Made by a program: the position numbers and the translations under genes
Source of the DNA: Reticulomyxa filosa
Lineage: Eukaryota; Foraminifera; Reticulomyxidae
Assembly: GCA_000512085.1 (NCBI GenBank)
Contig: ASPP01008300.1
Coordinates: 1 to 27,743, forward strand
Direction of reading: 5' to 3'
DNA: 27,743 bases
Part shown: piece by piece, positions 1-9,632 of the stretch
Numbering within the stretch: position 1 is the first letter of the stretch
Layout of the letters: each line of letters opens with the position of its first letter
The notes under the pieces: model-generated
What the model saw: the letters and a program-made list of their open reading frames with translations, nothing else
Database searches by the model: none
What the model was told of the DNA's origin: nothing

Positions 1-66
1 TATACATATATGTATACATATATATTACAATATATAAACCACATTTATACACATATACATGCATAC
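1..66. repeat. TA/CATA-rich low-complexity sequence
   Basis: Alternating tatacata/tatgtata words at the window edge. The same kind of sequence occurs inside introns and between genes elsewhere in this window (for example 10097-10130, 17131-17162, 18556-18590), so it is probably ordinary genomic microsatellite. No coding signal is seen. Confidence 0.6.
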
Positions 67-95
67 ATGTGTATACATATTATATCATACGTATA

Positions 96-1063
96 ATGCA
101 AAAAATTGAAAAGCATCCAGTGTTAAGCATCTTTGGACGACATCCTCGACATCCCTACGGCAGTTTGGCCCGATTTTGTGTGTTAATGTTTTCATTAATG
201 GTAAGTGTATGGATATATCCGGCGATGGAGGGGCTACAACATCGCTCGGATTGGTATGCAATCGTGGTTTGGAGTGCAATCCATGTAGTGATACAATGGA
301 TATTGAAACAAATACCTCATAGTCCGGGCGCTCAAGATTGGCAAACTCAGAATCGGCCATTTTGGGTGATGATGTATCTATCCATTTTGATTGGCATATT
401 TTCATTGGGTGGGTGCGTTGTCTATGCCATCTTTTTTTTTATTTATATTCCGAATATCGCCAACCTTTTCTTCGGGCTTACTTTCCGATGTTGGCAGTAG
501 TTGGGTTGTTCTATTTGTCTTAGTTTCATTTACGTACGAAAACAAAAAAAAAACTACTATTTCATTCGGCTCTGTTTGCGTGGAGTTAGTCTTGGCTGGG
601 ATTTGATCTCATTGCCTCCGTCGCTATTTTTTGGCTCAAAGGCTATTGGGAAGAGCGTGCCAATCCAAACCAATCCTCTTATGCAGTTTGCATTCAAGAG
701 GTTAGAGCCTGTCGACAATTGAAAGTCACTCTGTTATCGCTGCGTGCAAGGGAGGACAATCCGCTGGAACATTGCAATTCCGTGAGGTTTCAAGTGGCCC
801 TCACGGATGACCCGTTCAAAATACCAAAGACACCTCGAATACAAGAAGAAGATGTTCATCCTTTAATTTCCCCTTCCAAACACGCTGTCGGAGGGGCATC
901 CGACTTTGACATTCTGTCCAAACAAACTTCTGTCAACTTGTTTATGCCCCGCAGGCGAACGTATGCTCGATCCAAATTACACAAACAATTCCACAGATTT
1001 GCTCTTGGACAACTTCGTAAAAGTGCCGTTTCACATGGCAATGTCCATCCAAACGCAGTTTAA
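96..1063 (+). CDS. Multi-pass membrane protein, unknown function (2 exons, one suspected homopolymer error)
   Basis: The start is the ATG at 96 (MQKIEKHPVLSIF...). Hydrophobic segments lie at about residues 25-45, 60-78, 95-118 and 130-155, so it is probably a 4-TM protein with a cytosolic Cys/Arg-rich tail. Reading straight through, frame 3 stops at 500. If the 9-T run at 432-440 were 10 T, the frame continues (Y-L-Y-S-E-Y-R-Q-P-F) to a donor at 497, removes a 93-nt intron (497-589, ending ttag) and joins in phase to SWLGFDLIASVAIFWLKG and a tail of about 150 residues ending at 1063. A competing frame from about 955 to 1100 (following a cccgcag acceptor-like site) also looks protein-like, so the 3' end is uncertain. 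The opening HPxxSIF...HPYG followed by a TM faintly recalls first-TM regions of polycystin-type proteins; this is only an impression. I do not recognise the family. Confidence 0.45.
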
Positions 1064-1510
1064 ACAGGCTCTTTATGTTTCCTCGGCCCATAGCGGTTGA
1101 GCTGGTATCACAAAAGTAAGTCCGGGTGTTGTTTTTTTCAATCATTAATTTTTCTTTTTTAGTTTGTGGCTGTTATCGAAATGTACTTTTAAAAAAAGAA
1201 TTCAAAACGCATTCTCATCCTTCCATCTTTTTTTTCCTTTCTTGTGCACCGAATAAACTGCTGGACACCTTGCTTTTTTTGGCACTTGCTCCAGAATTTA
1301 TGTTCAATTTTTTTTAACATTCCTGGACTTGTAATTAGGAAATTTCTCCAAAGAGACAGCAATTGTTTTTTAAAATTTGATGGTCCTTGGTTCGCCTGCT
1401 GCTTTACTGTACGTTGTACAAAGCGTCCTTAGTTTTAGAAAGGAAAAGTCTCGACACTGGAGGCTGCCCTTTCCAAGAAAAACGGAAATAGATATCAAAC
1501 AGGAGTCAAG
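1064..1510. other. Intergenic, no supported gene
   Basis: T-rich sequence between the membrane-protein gene and the next + strand gene. It contains a good 5' splice-site-like word (gtaagt at 1116) followed by a pyrimidine-rich stretch, so the upstream gene could have a further 3' exon. I could not connect one in phase. Confidence 0.4.
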
Positions 1511-2323
1511 ATGGGAGGCATGTGTTCATCGTGTTCAGATACAAGTCAAGCCGAAAATGCACAGAAACAGAGGCAAAACCTAATGCCAGAGGTAAAACAA
1601 GCTTCATTTTTGCGCTGCTCGTGTTTTTTTTGTCTTTAGCTGTAAAAAAACTCTTGTTTTTCTTTGGTTTGTTGAAATAATACCCACTCAAGAAAAAACG
1701 TGATTCGATCTCAGACACCGAAGGCCGGGTAGCTACCTAGTATCTATTACGTATAATTTTTTTTGTAACAAAAAAATAAACAAACAAACAATTGACATCG
1801 TTCGATGGACAAAGCCAAGTGTGGCGAATGAGGAAGGGGCGGAACGAAAACCGACAGATCTGAACAACTTTGAGTCGTTGTTTGAAGAATTAGCAAAGTT
1901 TATGAAAACATTGCCACCAAAAAGCAAGAAGCATATATGGGAACACGCAGTGACTGACAAAGATAAAAAAGAAAAAAAAGAAAAAAAAGATAAAAAAGAT
2001 AAAAAAGTGTTTGATAAAGCGTCAAAAGAAGAGCATATAACAAGATTGCTATGTGATTGTGTTATTGTCTACATCAAAGTTAAACTTTACGATTGTTTCT
2101 AATATTTTTTGTCGCAATGGCCCTCTTCTTGGCGTGTTTCAAACAGTATTTGAATCGAAAGGAGAAACCATTAAAAACACAAGAAGTTTTGCCCCATGTG
2201 GAACCTGTTTCACGATGGATATTTCAAAAATATGGAGAACTTGACAGACATCGATTTGAACAAGAGAGTGCTTACTTTTCAGGCATTTTAGAAGAATATC
2301 AAGTTAATGCTCGTGCTCACTAA
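1511..2323 (+). CDS. Small Lys-rich protein with predicted N-myristoyl/S-palmitoyl anchor (about 3 exons)
   Basis: Exon 1 (1511-1591) encodes 27 residues beginning MGGMCSSCSD. Gly2 followed by small residues and Cys5/Cys8 is the pattern of N-myristoylation plus palmitoylation, which would tether the protein to a membrane. It ends in phase 0 at a gtaaaa donor (1592). Exon 2 most simply starts at 1815 after acaaag, also phase 0, giving a segment with NNFESLFEELAKFMKTLPPKSK and then a block of repeated Lys/Asp/Glu codons (about 1960-2010). The last exon is read to TAA at 2321-2323 (VEPVSRWIFQKYGELD...); its upstream boundary is probably the cag at 2144-2146 with a donor near 2061 or 2067. No known domain is recognised. 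The gene is supported by start context, splice phase and charged, low-complexity composition; the intron limits are tentative. Confidence 0.5.
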
Positions 2324-4152
2324 TTATTCTCGTTTCATATTTTTTTTTTACATATAACTATACAACACATATCCAATTTTTTCTTTTTGCGCTTGAGTGG
2401 TCCGGTTGAAAATTGTTTTTCACGGGGAATTTTTTTCCCTCTTTTAAATCCTCCCCTTGCCAGTGCTACTCTTTCCCCTTTTTTAAACATTTTTTTGACA
2501 CAAACTTTTACTATGTTAATTTTTGGGTAATATCCAAACACTGGGAAAATATATATAGCATTTCGCAAAATAAGCGTAGCTAAGACTTGGAACCGCCTTT
2601 GCAGTCATTTTGATCTTACTTTCATTGCGTTTTCTTGAGTTTGGCTTTTTTGGAGGGAACTTGCTTTTAAAATCCTGCTTTGCGAGGTCTTTGTATGTAA
2701 TGATATAATGCAGTTGTCACTTTATTTTGCATCAGGAATTTTAGACAAAAACAAAACAAAAACAAAACAAAAACGTGTTTTTGTGCCATTTGAGTTGTCA
2801 ATTATTTTGGTTTGATGGATTTCATCAACTTTCTACCAGCTAAACGACCTACTCAAAAGGAATTTATCAATGATTACATTTTGCCCGTATTTATGTGAAA
2901 TATCAAAATTAGCGTGAAAATATTTTTCTTGATATCTTTGTCTTGCTCTTGTATCATTGCCCACTAGTTCTTACAATAAAAGCTTTTAAAATATCAAATA
3001 TTGTTTCAGTCAAATAATATCGTTTTTCGCGCAAGGGAAATCAATAACTTTGGTCAAATATATCGATGTAAAATTAGTTTGATAAAAAAAGAATTGGATT
3101 CATGTGTATTGCAACGCAATACAAACTTTGCTAAAGTGAAAATAACATTTTTGTAAAAACTTTTCATTCTTCACTTCTATCAAAAGTTTTCTTCTTTTGT
3201 GAACTATTTTCTTATTTAATTTATTTTTGTTTATTGAAGATTTATTTCAATAACAAAGTTAAGTCGTATTATACTTAATCTTACTAACTTCCACTATAAA
3301 TAAAAGTTTGTGTAATGTATATGACTTAAAGTAACTTTGTGTATGCACTAATCAAGTGAGTATAACAATTTTTTAACTTTGTATAATTAGGCTATCATAC
3401 ATAAAGTAAGTTATTTCATAAGTTTATTGTAATTACAATATAAGTCTCACATTAAACCAGCATTAACGAGTTCATATTTGCACAATTATAATCTTATTTT
3501 TGAAAAAAAAAGAGAAAAAATATATTTACATTTTTTCATTCGCATGTCAATGGCTGATCACCATATTGAATTGAACAAAATGATATTATAACGCTTATTC
3601 AATTTAATTTAGTTGTTTAAAGAAAGGTCAGTTTATATTTTAATTAGAATGTTTTAACGAAAAAAGTTAGTTTATACCACTTATTACTAGACAGTTAAAC
3701 TATTAACTTTTTCAAAAAATCATAAAGATCAGAATTTTTGAAAAATTATTAAAGATAAAATAACACGTTCAAAAAAATATGCACAAATACTGCTTTTAAT
3801 ACATAAAAAAAGAATTAGCAAAAAGAACAAAAAATAGATAACAGAATAAATGTTTTTTGAATTTGATTATTTCCTTTACATTTTGTTTGCAGCATTTGCA
3901 TACATGTTTTTTTTGGTAAAAGCAAAAAGTGAAATCTATCAAATATGAAAACATTGATTGTATTTATCTCAATTGAAATATTTTCATCATTTTGAATTAT
4001 TGAATATATTTTGTCAGTGTAAAAAATTTTTTGATTTTATGGAGACACAGCCAGACGTTTTGGTTGAAGACTGAGCCTCAGGGAACTAGTAAAAAATATG
4101 CATATCACATTTACTTTCAAGTTTTTGCGCTGTTCAATTATTCATCGATCAA
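2324..4152. other. Long AT-rich gene-empty stretch
   Basis: About 1.8 kb with no ORF worth calling on either strand. Stop codons are dense in all frames and base composition is markedly A/T rich. An (AAAAC)n tract lies at 2745-2774. A short ATG frame at 4039 (METQPDVLVED then stop) and an acceptor-like ttgttttcag at 4160-4169 lie just before the next gene and may belong to its 5' leader. This stretch likely holds the 3' UTR of the upstream gene and the promoter of the downstream one. Confidence 0.6.
2745..2774. repeat. (AAAAC)n microsatellite
   Basis: Tandem aaaac/aaaaac units within the gene-empty stretch. Similar AAAAC/AAAC runs occur at 17306-17327 and 24773-24796. Confidence 0.8.
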
Positions 4153-5100
4153 ATGTCGCTTGTTTTCAGTAGATTGGATGCTAAAGCAGCTGTCGAAACG
4201 AAATCTCAAGAATCACGTTTGCGTCGTCTTAAAGACTTACGTCACCAGCACCAAACCTTGTGGAAGCAGAAGCATCAGCAACGAGTCGAAGAAGAAGCAC
4301 AAGTAAAAATGGATCTGAAGAATGAACTGATAAAAAAATGGAAAGAGGAAAAGGAATTCAAGCTGAGGAACTTAACTAGGGCCTGGTGTGCAGTAAGTTT
4401 TGGTGCGGGGCATACGGACGCTGAGCAAGAAACAAAAACACTTTTAGTGGAATCACGACAAGATGCCGCTGCTCTCCGTTTTCAACAACAACAAACGATT
4501 TCACGAGCACAAAAAGCTTTCTGTGACATGCAATTGTCCACAACAAATCAAAAGAAGAAGAAAAAAAAAGAAAAACTAACGCACAACACAATAAAAATAT
4601 GCAAAAATACCAAGAAAATCAAGCAAGTACAGACGTTGAAAAATACAGAGCCAAAAAAAAATCGTCAATATTGGGTGGAAAGAAGTGAAAAAATCTGCAA
4701 TAACCAAAATGTTAAACAACATATATTCGGTAGAGGTGATGTACAATCATCACGACAAAAAATGTGGGCGTGTCATGTTCAGAGCCAGCATGCCTTCCAG
4801 ACTTTATGTCCAAAAATAAACAAAACTTTTGAAAAGGAAATTTTTGCTCCCTTTAGTGTTAGACAAAACAACATCTCCAAAAAGTTAAAAAACAACTTTG
4901 ACACATCTTCTGCTATTCAAAAATATTTTGAGCACATGTTCGAGAGCGAACTGGAGAGAAATCCTCCGATGTATAATGAAGAAACCCCGCGACAAATAAT
5001 TCCAATTCCTGTTGATGATAGTATTCTCAGCGGAGAAAATATTCTAACCCCTCAATCAAGCTCACTCTCAAACAGTGAAACTCAAAACCACTTCAAGTGA
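4153..5100 (+). CDS. CEP295/Ana1-like centriolar coiled-coil protein (N-terminal-region homologue)
   Basis: This 315-residue ORF has Arg/Lys/Glu-rich helices at about residues 15-75 (RLRRLKDLRHQHQTLWKQ..., ELIKKWKEEKEFKLRNL), then CAVSFGAGHTDAEQET and a further helix at 95-125. The order 'basic coiled coil, W-x(n)-K-x2-L, S-x-G-x-GH-x2-A-x-E' matches my knowledge of the N-terminal region of animal CEP295 (Drosophila Ana1), where the segment after the coiled coil contains a similar S-x-G-x-GH-x2-A motif. CEP295 acts in centriole elongation and centriole-to-centrosome conversion. A late helix at 265-285 (AIQKYFEHMFESELERN) resembles the next conserved block. A Lys run lies at about residues 133-140. 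The protein is far shorter than CEP295 (over 2,000 aa in animals). The start is uncertain: ttgttttcag at 4160-4169 could be a 3' splice site, in which case the first residues come from an upstream exon. Homology is inferred by eye, not by search. Confidence 0.5.
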   Translation: MSLVFSRLDAKAAVETKSQESRLRRLKDLRHQHQTLWKQKHQQRVEEEAQVKMDLKNELIKKWKEEKEFKLRNLTRAWCAVSFGAGHTDAEQETKTLLVESRQDAAALRFQQQQTISRAQKAFCDMQLSTTNQKKKKKKEKLTHNTIKICKNTKKIKQVQTLKNTEPKKNRQYWVERSEKICNNQNVKQHIFGRGDVQSSRQKMWACHVQSQHAFQTLCPKINKTFEKEIFAPFSVRQNNISKKLKNNFDTSSAIQKYFEHMFESELERNPPMYNEETPRQIIPIPVDDSILSGENILTPQSSSLSNSETQNHFK

Positions 5101-5335
5101 CATATTTTTTTAAAGATCTATTGGGCTAGATAGTAGCGTTTTATGTTATAGAGTTTGTCTTGTTTTTTTATTATTTGTTAATGTATTTAAAGTTTAATTT
5201 CACAATAATAAACAAATCTCTTAAAATATAAAAATGTCAACTATCTTCTGAAATTCCTAAAAATACTAAGATGAAACTGTTTTGGCTTGAAAAAGGGTAA
5301 ATAAAGACAACTTTGTGTAACACAATAATCCTTTG

Positions 5336-6129
5336 ATGGCCACTCAAGTAAATGAAACCGAAGCTGAATTATGCACAATCTGTCAGGAGATTGCTCGAAA
5401 TCCTGTGCTTCGGACCAACTGTGGTCATTTCTTTTGTGGTTGGTCCTCCTTTTTTTACTTGATTTGAAAGTATTATAAACAAATTAAGTCTACACAACCA
5501 TAATGTTGTTGGGTTTAGGAAAATGTATTTGTGAAATTGTTGTACAAAATCAGCCAGTGATCACATGTCCTATTTGTCGTTCTCATATAAATAAGTTGAC
5601 ACAAATTGACAACTTGTTGAGTCCTAAGATTAAATTTCGATATGGTCATATCAGATTGACATTGTTTGTGCCATTTCAATGGCAAAAAATGACAAACACG
5701 AAACCTACAACTGAATTTCTCCATTTATTGTCCAATCTGTTGGGTATTTCTTCGTCCAAAATTAAAATCATTAATAAAGCAGTACAGTGTGAAAATGATA
5801 ATATGATATGGGAGCGGGTCAGCAAAAATTCAGAGTTTGTTATAATTGCCTCGAGAGACAAATATCATGAAAACGACGAAAACTTTTCAGCAGTTGATAG
5901 TCACCATACTTTACGACAACGAATAAATATTTTTTGGATTCAAGTTATATACACCACGAAGCTCTTTTTTTCACAAGTTCGGATAACAAATGGGAATGAG
6001 TTTATGGCCTATATTTTTCATAGTTTGTTATCCATCGGCTGTTTTATTATTTTATTGTTAAGTTTTTGTTTTTTAGTATATACTCATTTTTCAAACGAGG
6101 AAAAAATTTGTGTTGATTTGTCGAAATAG
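5336..6129 (+). CDS. RING-HC E3 ubiquitin ligase with C-terminal membrane anchor (2 exons, 237 aa)
   Basis: Exon 1 is 5336-5438, the intron is 5439-5518 (80 nt, gttggt...tttag), and exon 2 is 5519-6129 ending TAG. Splicing in phase 1 restores a classical C3HC4 RING at residues 13-66: C-T-I-C, then C-G-H-F-F-C, then G-K-C and C-P-I-C-R. The intron falls inside the zinc site between the H-x2-C and the following Cys, so only the spliced reading gives a complete RING. The middle region (about residues 75-190) is a predicted globular part without a recognised domain. Near the C terminus, FHSLLSIGCFIILLLSFCFL (about 202-221) is a strong transmembrane helix followed by a short acidic tail. This suggests a tail-anchored E3, perhaps at the ER as for RNF5/RNF185-type ligases; I cannot assign an orthologue. 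It would transfer ubiquitin from an E2 to membrane-proximal substrates. Confidence 0.85.
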
Positions 6130-6506
6130 TTTTCGGACATTGGTCGATCCTTCAATAGGTAGATGAAAAATTAAAATGTAGTACTGTATTGTAAGTGCAC
6201 GATCTGCAGCTTTTGACCTTTTGTTTTACTTCGACAGTGTTGATTGGTAGGCTATAATTCAAAAAAAATTATGTAATTGTTAGTGCAAAAAATTCGCTTC
6301 CATTCACAAGTTTTTAAAGCTTAGACCAGGAAACTATTTTGATGAACAAATTGGTACAACTCGCGTGCCAAGTTCATACCCAAGTGGCCCACAAAAAAAG
6401 ACAAACGCTTTCATCATGTTAACAACCCCCTCGAATCAAATTCACATTGAAAAAAAAAATTATTTATGATGAACTGGTACAACACACTCTCAAATTTTCT
6501 TTGTTT
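6130..6506. other. Convergent intergenic region
   Basis: This is the 3'-to-3' gap between the + strand RING gene and the - strand G-alpha gene. It must hold both 3' UTRs and poly(A) signals. AT-rich, with no ORF supported. Confidence 0.6.
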
Positions 6507-8230
6507 TCACAGCAAACCACCTATTCAAAGCGAAGCACAAATCACATAATTTTTAAAAACAATGCAAGTCAAAATAAAAAGAATCAAACCTCGTTGTAAC
6601 GAGACGTTGACGATTATGTGTTGCACGTCATTGAACACTTTTTTCACGTTTTCTTGATCTGTAGCGCATGTTAAGTGGCTGTAGATTTGTCGAACACGCG
6701 GATTGTTGTTTTGGTTGATAAATTGTTGTCTTACATATTCCACAGCTATCCATTATTTTTGTGAGTTTTTGATTATTGAAGACAAAGAAAAATCTACCCA
6801 TAATAGTTATTATTATTTTTTTGCATGCCTTTTCTCGCTGTTTTTTTCTTGCAAGAGATGCAAAGGAGTTAAAAAAGCTACAACAAAGTAAACAACGCAC
6901 CTGCGTCAAAATTTTTATCGGGCCCGTCATAATCTTCAAAGCAAACTTTTAATGATCTTCGTTTGATCTTTTCACCGAACAAATCGGATTTGTTCAAGAA
7001 CAATATCATTGACGTTTTGCGAAACCATCGCGAATTGCATGTTTCTTCAAACAAGGACAATGCCTCATGCATAGCGTTGACTGATACATCTTCAAATAGT
7101 CTTTGATCATAACAACTCAACGAGACAACAAATAACACGGCTGTTACCTTTTTTGTTTGTTTTCGTAATCTTTTAAAAAAAGAGAGGCAAGCGCGCAATT
7201 GAATAACAATAAACAAAAGAGAGGGATCGAGAGAAAATGGAAATGTTGTGGGAAGAGTAATTTGTATATGCGATGTTGGATGTACAATTATGCAAAAAAA
7301 AAAAACTATAGAAGAAAAATTTGTGTCAAACAAAACAGCATCAAAGCAGTGTATCCACTTGGTACGTTCACTTCTTTGTCCACCAACGTCATACAAACGA
7401 AATTCGTTACTGTTGTACGCAAATGCACATTCTGTCACACCTGTTGTTGGAGTTCGAACTAATAACAGATCCTATACACACAAAGATGCAGCTTTTGAGA
7501 AAACTATTTGTTTGCTTTTTGTCTTCTTCTAACCCACCGCCCTTGCAGGTTCCCTCTTCTTTTTTTCTTCACACGACGATATTAACTTTTTCGGTCGGCT
7601 TGTAACCAACTTCTGCGATGCGGTCAATGTTCTCAAAGAAATAAGGTGCTGAGTCTACTACAGATAAATTGGTGCGATCTTTGAAGGCTTCTTTGATTGC
7701 AGAGTCCGCCCATACTATTTTCAGATATTTAGCAATTTCTTCATTTATCTCAACATCACGTGGCAAATCATCAAAAAATCTTATTGCTTCCAATGTTTTT
7801 GATTGACATCGTGACTGTTCATATTAATCATGTTGTTCAAAAAACTATAAAGATCATTTTTGTATTAGCGAGGGGGCAAAAGGGGAAAAAAAAGGGGAAT
7901 ACGATTTTATACGTATCCACTTACATCATAGTGCAACGCTCTGCATTCAGTAATCAACGCTTTGACTTGGGCTAATACTGAGTCATAAAGCGGCTTTGTT
8001 GCTTCTGTCTTATTTTCATCTGAAAAACCATCGTTGTGGATCGACGCCAATTGCTTGAAAAAAGTTGATTTTCCACTATTGCCTGGTCCTAACAGTAACA
8101 GTTTTTTTACTGATTTGTCCTTCTTTTTTTCGCTTTCCAAATCCCTTTGCAATCTTTGATCTGTTGCCCGTCCAGCATCATCGGGGCTTTGCCCGATATT
8201 TGACCCGGTACTGGAATTGGTACAACCCAT
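6507..8230 (-). CDS. Heterotrimeric G protein alpha subunit (6 exons, 361 aa)
   Basis: Exons: 8230-7925, 7814-7587, 7471-7337, 7147-6901, 6745-6590 and 6520-6507. All junction phases agree and the product is 361 aa, the usual family length. The N terminus MGCTNSS is a myristoylation/palmitoylation signal. G1 is GPGNSGKS (the usual Glu before S-G-K-S is Asn). The helical domain follows in exon 2 (EAIRFFDD...IDRIAEVGYKPTEK). Switch I is LLVRTPTTGVTE with the catalytic Arg; switch II is YDVGGQRSERTKWIHCFDA; G4 is FLNKSD; G5 is TCATD. The last 14-nt exon gives the C-terminal ...LQRGGLL, aligned with receptor-contacting ends such as ...CGLF. There is no Cys at position -4, so pertussis-toxin-type ADP-ribosylation would not be expected. 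It cycles GDP/GTP downstream of seven-TM receptors with G-beta-gamma at the plasma membrane. Assignment to a Gi, Gq or other class is not possible from sequence alone. Confidence 0.95.
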
Positions 8231-8523
8231 GTGATTAGGATTACGAGTTTTTTTTTTTACTTACAAGTCTTTGGCATGTTGCTACCTTAGAATCGCTAGT
8301 ATTGGTTTCTTTCCTCGAAACTTGGAATCTCATTTGAAACTATGCTTAGGAAACTGAACGAAACCATTTCAAAAAACGAGAGACCATATTTATGTATCCT
8401 TAGTTTATTTATTTGATGTTAAAAACGGAACAGATAAGAATACGAAAGGGAAAAAAGGTAAGATTGCACGATATTAAACCAAAAAAAAGGCATTTCATAA
8501 TAAATGCTGTTTCTGAATTGTGA

Positions 8524-9093
8524 TTATATTTCGTATGCTTCATTCAACACAAAACATAAGTGCCCTGCAATTGGAATGTGTTCAATGACATGGCATTTTC
8601 GTGGAGTCGATTCATATAAAATCAACAAATACCGTTGCTTCATGTTAACTTCAATCCTCAAATGTACATTTGAAGAATAATCCCAAAGTGACGCACTTTC
8701 ACTAAGTTTGATTTTTTTTCCAACTGTGGATAGATTATTTTTTTTATTGTACTTTAAAAGATCACCAAGTGAATATGCAATCCGTTGTCTGTTCCAATCG
8801 AAGTAATATGTTTGATAGACACAACCTTGCAGTAGTGGTTCGTCTGCTGCATTGAAACCTCTAGGGATAAAGCCAATCCCAATATCACTATATGAAGCAT
8901 TAATATGACATACATAACGCATCGGATATGAAAACTCTTTTTTCAGTATTACTTGCTTCCAGCCTCTAAAGGGATGACGAACTTTCACAGACAACCTCGT
9001 GTTAAATAGTTCCACAAAGTCGTTCCGTGCAAATTCGAATACAGCTTTTGTTGTGTTATTTTCAATGCACTTTATGTGGAGCCGTTTAACCAT
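8524..9093 (-). CDS. Orphan 189-aa protein, possibly SPRY-like beta-sandwich
   Basis: A single open frame from ATG 9093 to stop, beginning MVKRLHIKCIENN. It is rich in alternating hydrophobic residues suggestive of beta strands. Blocks such as YSDIGIGFIPRGFN, QTYYFDWNRQRIAYSLGDLL, VHLRIEVNMKQRYLLIL and IPIAGHLCFVLNEAYEI resemble in order the strands of SPRY/B30.2-type folds (exposed Gly-rich strand, Tyr/Trp loop, 'V-x-L-x-I-D' strand, terminal strand). No diagnostic motif proves this. A likely separate exon (9306-9195, encoding MSDDQVTSVLTFWCRRCFG...) ends in a good donor just upstream, but I find no acceptor that joins it in frame, so the N terminus may be incomplete. Function unknown. Confidence 0.55.
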   Translation of the reverse strand: MVKRLHIKCIENNTTKAVFEFARNDFVELFNTRLSVKVRHPFRGWKQVILKKEFSYPMRYVCHINASYSDIGIGFIPRGFNAADEPLLQGCVYQTYYFDWNRQRIAYSLGDLLKYNKKNNLSTVGKKIKLSESASLWDYSSNVHLRIEVNMKQRYLLILYESTPRKCHVIEHIPIAGHLCFVLNEAYEI

Positions 9094-9194
9094 AATTCAA
9101 TAGAAATTTTCTTTAAAAACTTACTGCTGGTTTTACAAGAATTTCAATTAGTCACTATGCCTAGCTTGTTCGAAGAACGAAACAAGTCCATTAC

Positions 9195-9306
9195 CTTTGC
9201 TGAACTCGATAATAATTCCAACTAGGTCAACTGACAGTTTATATGGCTGCCCAAAACACCTTCGGCACCAAAATGTAAGAACACTCGTCACTTGATCGTC
9301 ACTCAT
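9195..9306 (-). CDS. Candidate short 5' exon upstream of the orphan protein gene
   Basis: On the - strand, ATG 9306 opens 37 codons (MSDDQVTSVLTFWCRRCFG..., ending ...VGIIIEFSK) and runs into a consensus-like donor (g|gtaatgg, exon end 9195, phase 1). The composition looks like real protein (an amphipathic helix ending in a 'DLVGIIIEF' strand or helix). The next downstream acceptors (near 9127 and 9111) lead to stops, so its link to the 9093-8524 ORF is unproven. It could alternatively be a short separate transcript. Confidence 0.3.
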
Positions 9307-9632
9307 ACAAATTTCAGCCGAACGTTTTTCCTTTCCAAAACTTTAAACACGGTACGAGAATATCACCTTATCATGTTTTATTCAGATATTAAACTGTACT
9401 AGTAAAAGTAGATAAATAGTGTTTTGTTGCTCCAGGGATTTGTAACAATTACTGACAAAAAAGTAGTGTGAAAATGTGAGCAACAAACAAGGTTCTATTC
9501 AATCGACGAAATGAATTTTAAAACAAACTTTGCACAAAAAAAAGCAATGCAACACAACGTCGAGGAAGCAATAAAGTCAAGAACAAAAAAAAAAGAACCT
9601 TTACATTTGACATTTTTCTTTCTTCCGGCATG
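9307..9632. other. Intergenic gap between ACAD8 3' end and the orphan gene
   Basis: AT-rich, with no protein-like ORF beyond the 9195-9306 candidate exon to its left. It should contain the ACAD8 3' UTR and the promoter of the next - strand gene. Confidence 0.5.

Noticed and set aside
2335-2568. 77-codon Lys-rich - strand frame
   Set aside because: Composition follows T-runs on the + strand; no start context, splice links or neighbours support it.
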